From assembly GCA_017958465.1 (NCBI GenBank), contig JAGDCQ010000205.1, positions 1 through 7,850 on the forward strand: a stretch of DNA of 7,850 nucleotides. Direction: 5' to 3'. Position numbers and translations under genes: made by a program. Source of the DNA: Lachnospiraceae bacterium. Its GTDB lineage: Bacteria > Bacillota > Clostridia > Lachnospirales > Lachnospiraceae. The notes beneath the pieces are model-generated. The model saw nothing but the letters and a program-made list of their open reading frames with translations. It had not been told where the DNA came from and did no database searches. Of the stretch, positions 5,863 through 7,850 are shown one piece after another (within the stretch, counting starts at the first letter, position 1; every line of letters starts with the position of its first letter).

Positions 5863-7728
5863 TCAGAGCAGCTCTTTTATCGCATTTGCGATAGACTCGC
5901 CGTCTGTTCCTGTAGCCTTTTTAAGCTCCGGGACTTTCCCCTGTTTAAGAGGCGCATCCGGCAGCGCAAGGTTCAGAAGCTTCCCGTACTTGACATTGTT
6001 CTCGGCAAGGATCGCTTCTATCTTTTCGCCAATACCGCCTCTTTTTATGTTTTCCTCAACCGTTACCACTACCTTCTTCTTTGCAGCCACAGAGATGATG
6101 GTCTTGGTATCTATGGGATTTGCAAAGCGAAGGTTTACAAGGCTTACGTCGATCCCCCGGTCTTTCAGGATGTTTACAGCCTCTGCAGCGCTCCACATGG
6201 CAGGCCCGATACCAAAGATACAGACATTTCCCTTGTCAGAAAGGATCTCTGCCTTACCTGTAGTGATCACAGGGTCCTGTGTGAAGCTGTCGAAAATATC
6301 ATCTGTCTGACGCTTTGCATAGCAAACGGCACAAGGCGCGTTAAGATTAAAGGCATATTTAAGGGACTCCTTAAGCTCCTCGGCATTCTTCGGTTCAAGG
6401 ACTGTAAGCCCCGGAATATGCGGAAGGAAGGAGTTTGTGTATATCCCCTGATGCGTCTCACCGTCAGGTCCTACTATTCCTGTTCTGTCCACGGCAAAGA
6501 CAACGGGCAGATTTTCAAGACAGACATCATGGATGATCTGGTCGTAAGCCCTCTGCAGGAATGTGGAATAAACAGCAAACACCGGCTTAAAACCGCCTGC
6601 TGCAAGGCCTGCGGCAAAAGTGACAGCATGTTCTTCCGCTATCCCAACATCCGTAAACCTTTCGGGGAAGCGGATAGAGAAATCCGTAAGGCCTGTGCCC
6701 GGAGCCATTGCAGCTGTAATGGCGCAGATCTTATCATCCTTTTCAGCAAGCTCTGTAATAGTCTTTGAGAAAACATCGGTAAAGGACTGGCCGCCCTTCT
6801 TCTTTGCTTCTCCTGTTTTCTTGTCAAACGGTCCGATCCCGTGGAACTTCACAGGGTTCTGCTCTGCCGCCCTGTAGCCTTTTCCCTTCTTTGTGACAAC
6901 GTGTACAAGAGTGGCAGTCTGCTTACGGGAAGCGAGCTCAAGCGCATATTTGATATGGCTTATGTTGTGACCGTCGATAGGCCCGATATAAGTAATATCC
7001 ATATCCTCGAAAAACATTCCGTCGATAAGGAGCTGCTTTAAGGAAGCTTTTGTGCGCTTCATTGCTCCCGCGATATGGGCGCCGCCTTCAGGGATGGCGT
7101 TCAGAGCCGTAACAACGTTCTGTTTCAGCTTGTTATAAGCGGGGTTTGTACGGATATTGCCAAGGTAGTTGGCCATACCTCCCACATTTTCGGAAATGGA
7201 CATTTTGTTGTCGTTAAGGACTATGATAAAGTTGGATTTCAGCCGTCCGGCGTTGTTAAGGGCTTCAAACGCCATTCCACCGGAAAGTGCTCCGTCGCCT
7301 ATAACAGCCACAACCTTCTCGTCCGTGCCGCGAAGATCCCTTGCCTTTACAAGGCCAAGCCCCGCAGATATAGAGGTGGAACTGTGCCCCGTATCAAAAG
7401 CGTCACAATCGGATTCCGAGATCTTCGGGAAACCGCTTATACCTCCAAACTGACGCAAGGTCTTAAACTCTTCTTTTCTTCCCGTAAGGATCTTGTGGGC
7501 ATAGGACTGGTGACCTACATCAAAGATAAGCTTGTCTTTCGGAAGGTCGAGAAACAGGTGGAGCGCCATCGTAAGCTCCACAACACCGAGGCTTGAAGCC
7601 ATATGACCGCCGACTTTACTCACGTTTTCAAGCATGTAACGCCTTATCTCAAGGGCAAGCTGTCTTAAGTCCGACACAGGTATATCCTTTATATCATTAG
7701 GTTTATTTATTCGATCAAGAAAACTCAT
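5863..7728 (-). CDS. dxs: 1-deoxy-D-xylulose-5-phosphate synthase
   Basis: The product has 621 residues, the full family length. It condenses pyruvate with glyceraldehyde 3-phosphate to give DXP using thiamine diphosphate, the entry step of the MEP isoprenoid pathway that also feeds thiamine and pyridoxal synthesis. Visible landmarks are GGHMASSLGVVELT (40-53, with the conserved His), FDVGHQSYAHKILTGR (69-84), and the thiamine-binding motif starting GDGALSGG (144-151) and ending at LNDNKMSIS (171-179). KGKGYRAAEQNPVKFHG follows at 281-297. In the pyrimidine domain there are VGIAEEHAV (361-369, catalytic Glu) and DRTGIVGPDGETHQG (414-428). The C-terminal transketolase domain runs from about 490 to the end. 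The ATG shares its A with the ispA stop (TAATG), so translation is probably coupled. The ribosome binding site, AAAGAG inside the ispA end, is weak, which fits coupling. All key residues appear present. Confidence 0.98.
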   Translation of the reverse strand: MSFLDRINKPNDIKDIPVSDLRQLALEIRRYMLENVSKVGGHMASSLGVVELTMALHLFLDLPKDKLIFDVGHQSYAHKILTGRKEEFKTLRQFGGISGFPKISESDCDAFDTGHSSTSISAGLGLVKARDLRGTDEKVVAVIGDGALSGGMAFEALNNAGRLKSNFIIVLNDNKMSISENVGGMANYLGNIRTNPAYNKLKQNVVTALNAIPEGGAHIAGAMKRTKASLKQLLIDGMFFEDMDITYIGPIDGHNISHIKYALELASRKQTATLVHVVTKKGKGYRAAEQNPVKFHGIGPFDKKTGEAKKKGGQSFTDVFSKTITELAEKDDKICAITAAMAPGTGLTDFSIRFPERFTDVGIAEEHAVTFAAGLAAGGFKPVFAVYSTFLQRAYDQIIHDVCLENLPVVFAVDRTGIVGPDGETHQGIYTNSFLPHIPGLTVLEPKNAEELKESLKYAFNLNAPCAVCYAKRQTDDIFDSFTQDPVITTGKAEILSDKGNVCIFGIGPAMWSAAEAVNILKDRGIDVSLVNLRFANPIDTKTIISVAAKKKVVVTVEENIKRGGIGEKIEAILAENNVKYGKLLNLALPDAPLKQGKVPELKKATGTDGESIANAIKELL

Positions 7729-7850
7729 TATGATTCTCTTTCAAGCAATTTAAGCATAAGTTTTTCTATAAATGATGTATCAAGGCCAAGGGACCTTACG
7801 ATGGAAACAGCCTCGTCCGTATATTTTACGGCGTCTCTTTTGGCGTTCTC
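7728..7850 (-). CDS. ispA: Polyprenyl (farnesyl/geranyl) diphosphate synthase, C-terminal fragment
   Basis: Only the last 40 residues and the TAA stop (7730-7728) are inside the window; the gene continues beyond the right edge. The translated end contains YTDEAVSIVRSLGLDTSFIE followed by a helix ending in LLERES. This matches the known C-terminal helix pattern of IspA-type prenyltransferases: Ala/Thr-rich helix, a D-x-x-F/L-I/L step, and a final L-x-x-R. The aspartate-rich catalytic motifs are outside the window. The assignment rests on this pattern plus position, since ispA directly upstream of dxs is standard in Firmicutes and fits the shared isoprenoid pathway. The stop overlaps the dxs start by one base. 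Confidence 0.8.
   Translation of the reverse strand, partial: ENAKRDAVKYTDEAVSIVRSLGLDTSFIEKLMLKLLERES

Noticed and set aside
7075..7596. Plus-strand 173-residue open frame antisense to dxs
   Set aside because: It is a shadow of the strongly conserved dxs coding region; no independent evidence supports it.
1..7850. Mobile element, CRISPR, toxin-antitoxin or phage defence system
   Set aside because: No transposase, integrase, spaced direct-repeat array, paired small genes or defence domains appear on either strand. The repeats seen are protein-domain repeats or the small hairpin at 4954-4991.

Overview
The window holds seven genes, all on the minus strand, so transcription runs from high to low coordinates. 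Two are cut by the window edges. The organism is most likely a member of the Clostridia (Firmicutes), plausibly Lachnospiraceae. The reasons are the conserved block ispA-dxs-tlyA-nadK-argR, the ArgR/AhrC-type arginine repressor, strong GGAGG-type ribosome binding sites, and a secreted bacterial-Ig-repeat protein of the kind common in gut and rumen Clostridia. The family assignment is inference from gene order and protein style, not a database match.

From the right: positions 7850-7728 hold the C-terminal end of a polyprenyl diphosphate synthase (ispA). Its stop codon overlaps the start of dxs (7728-5863), the first enzyme of the MEP isoprenoid pathway. After 48 bases comes tlyA (5814-5014, TTG start), an S4-domain rRNA 2'-O-methyltransferase. 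The next 124 bases carry a three-copy 10-mer repeat that folds into an AT-rich hairpin, followed by a good promoter. That promoter would drive nadK (4889-4032, NAD kinase), argR (4017-3553, arginine repressor) and yebC (3529-2801, YebC/PmpR family), which ends at a strong intrinsic terminator (2750-2783).

Positions 2749-2606 are an intergenic leader with two overlapping candidate promoters, one sigma-A-like and one sigma-28 (SigD/FliA)-like, plus a weak leader hairpin. They precede a large exported protein (2605 to beyond position 1, at least 868 residues) built mainly of tandem Ig-like (Big_2-type) domains.

The right-hand five genes are ordinary housekeeping: precursor and prenyl-chain synthesis (dxs, ispA), ribosome modification (tlyA), NADP supply (nadK) and arginine regulation (argR). 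The left part is more accessory: a surface or secreted adhesin-like protein, possibly co-regulated with motility genes. I see no tRNA, rRNA, CRISPR array, insertion sequence, phage gene or toxin-antitoxin pair. I also see no convincing new multi-gene system; the most useful leads are the regulatory regions at 2658-2740 and 4918-4991.
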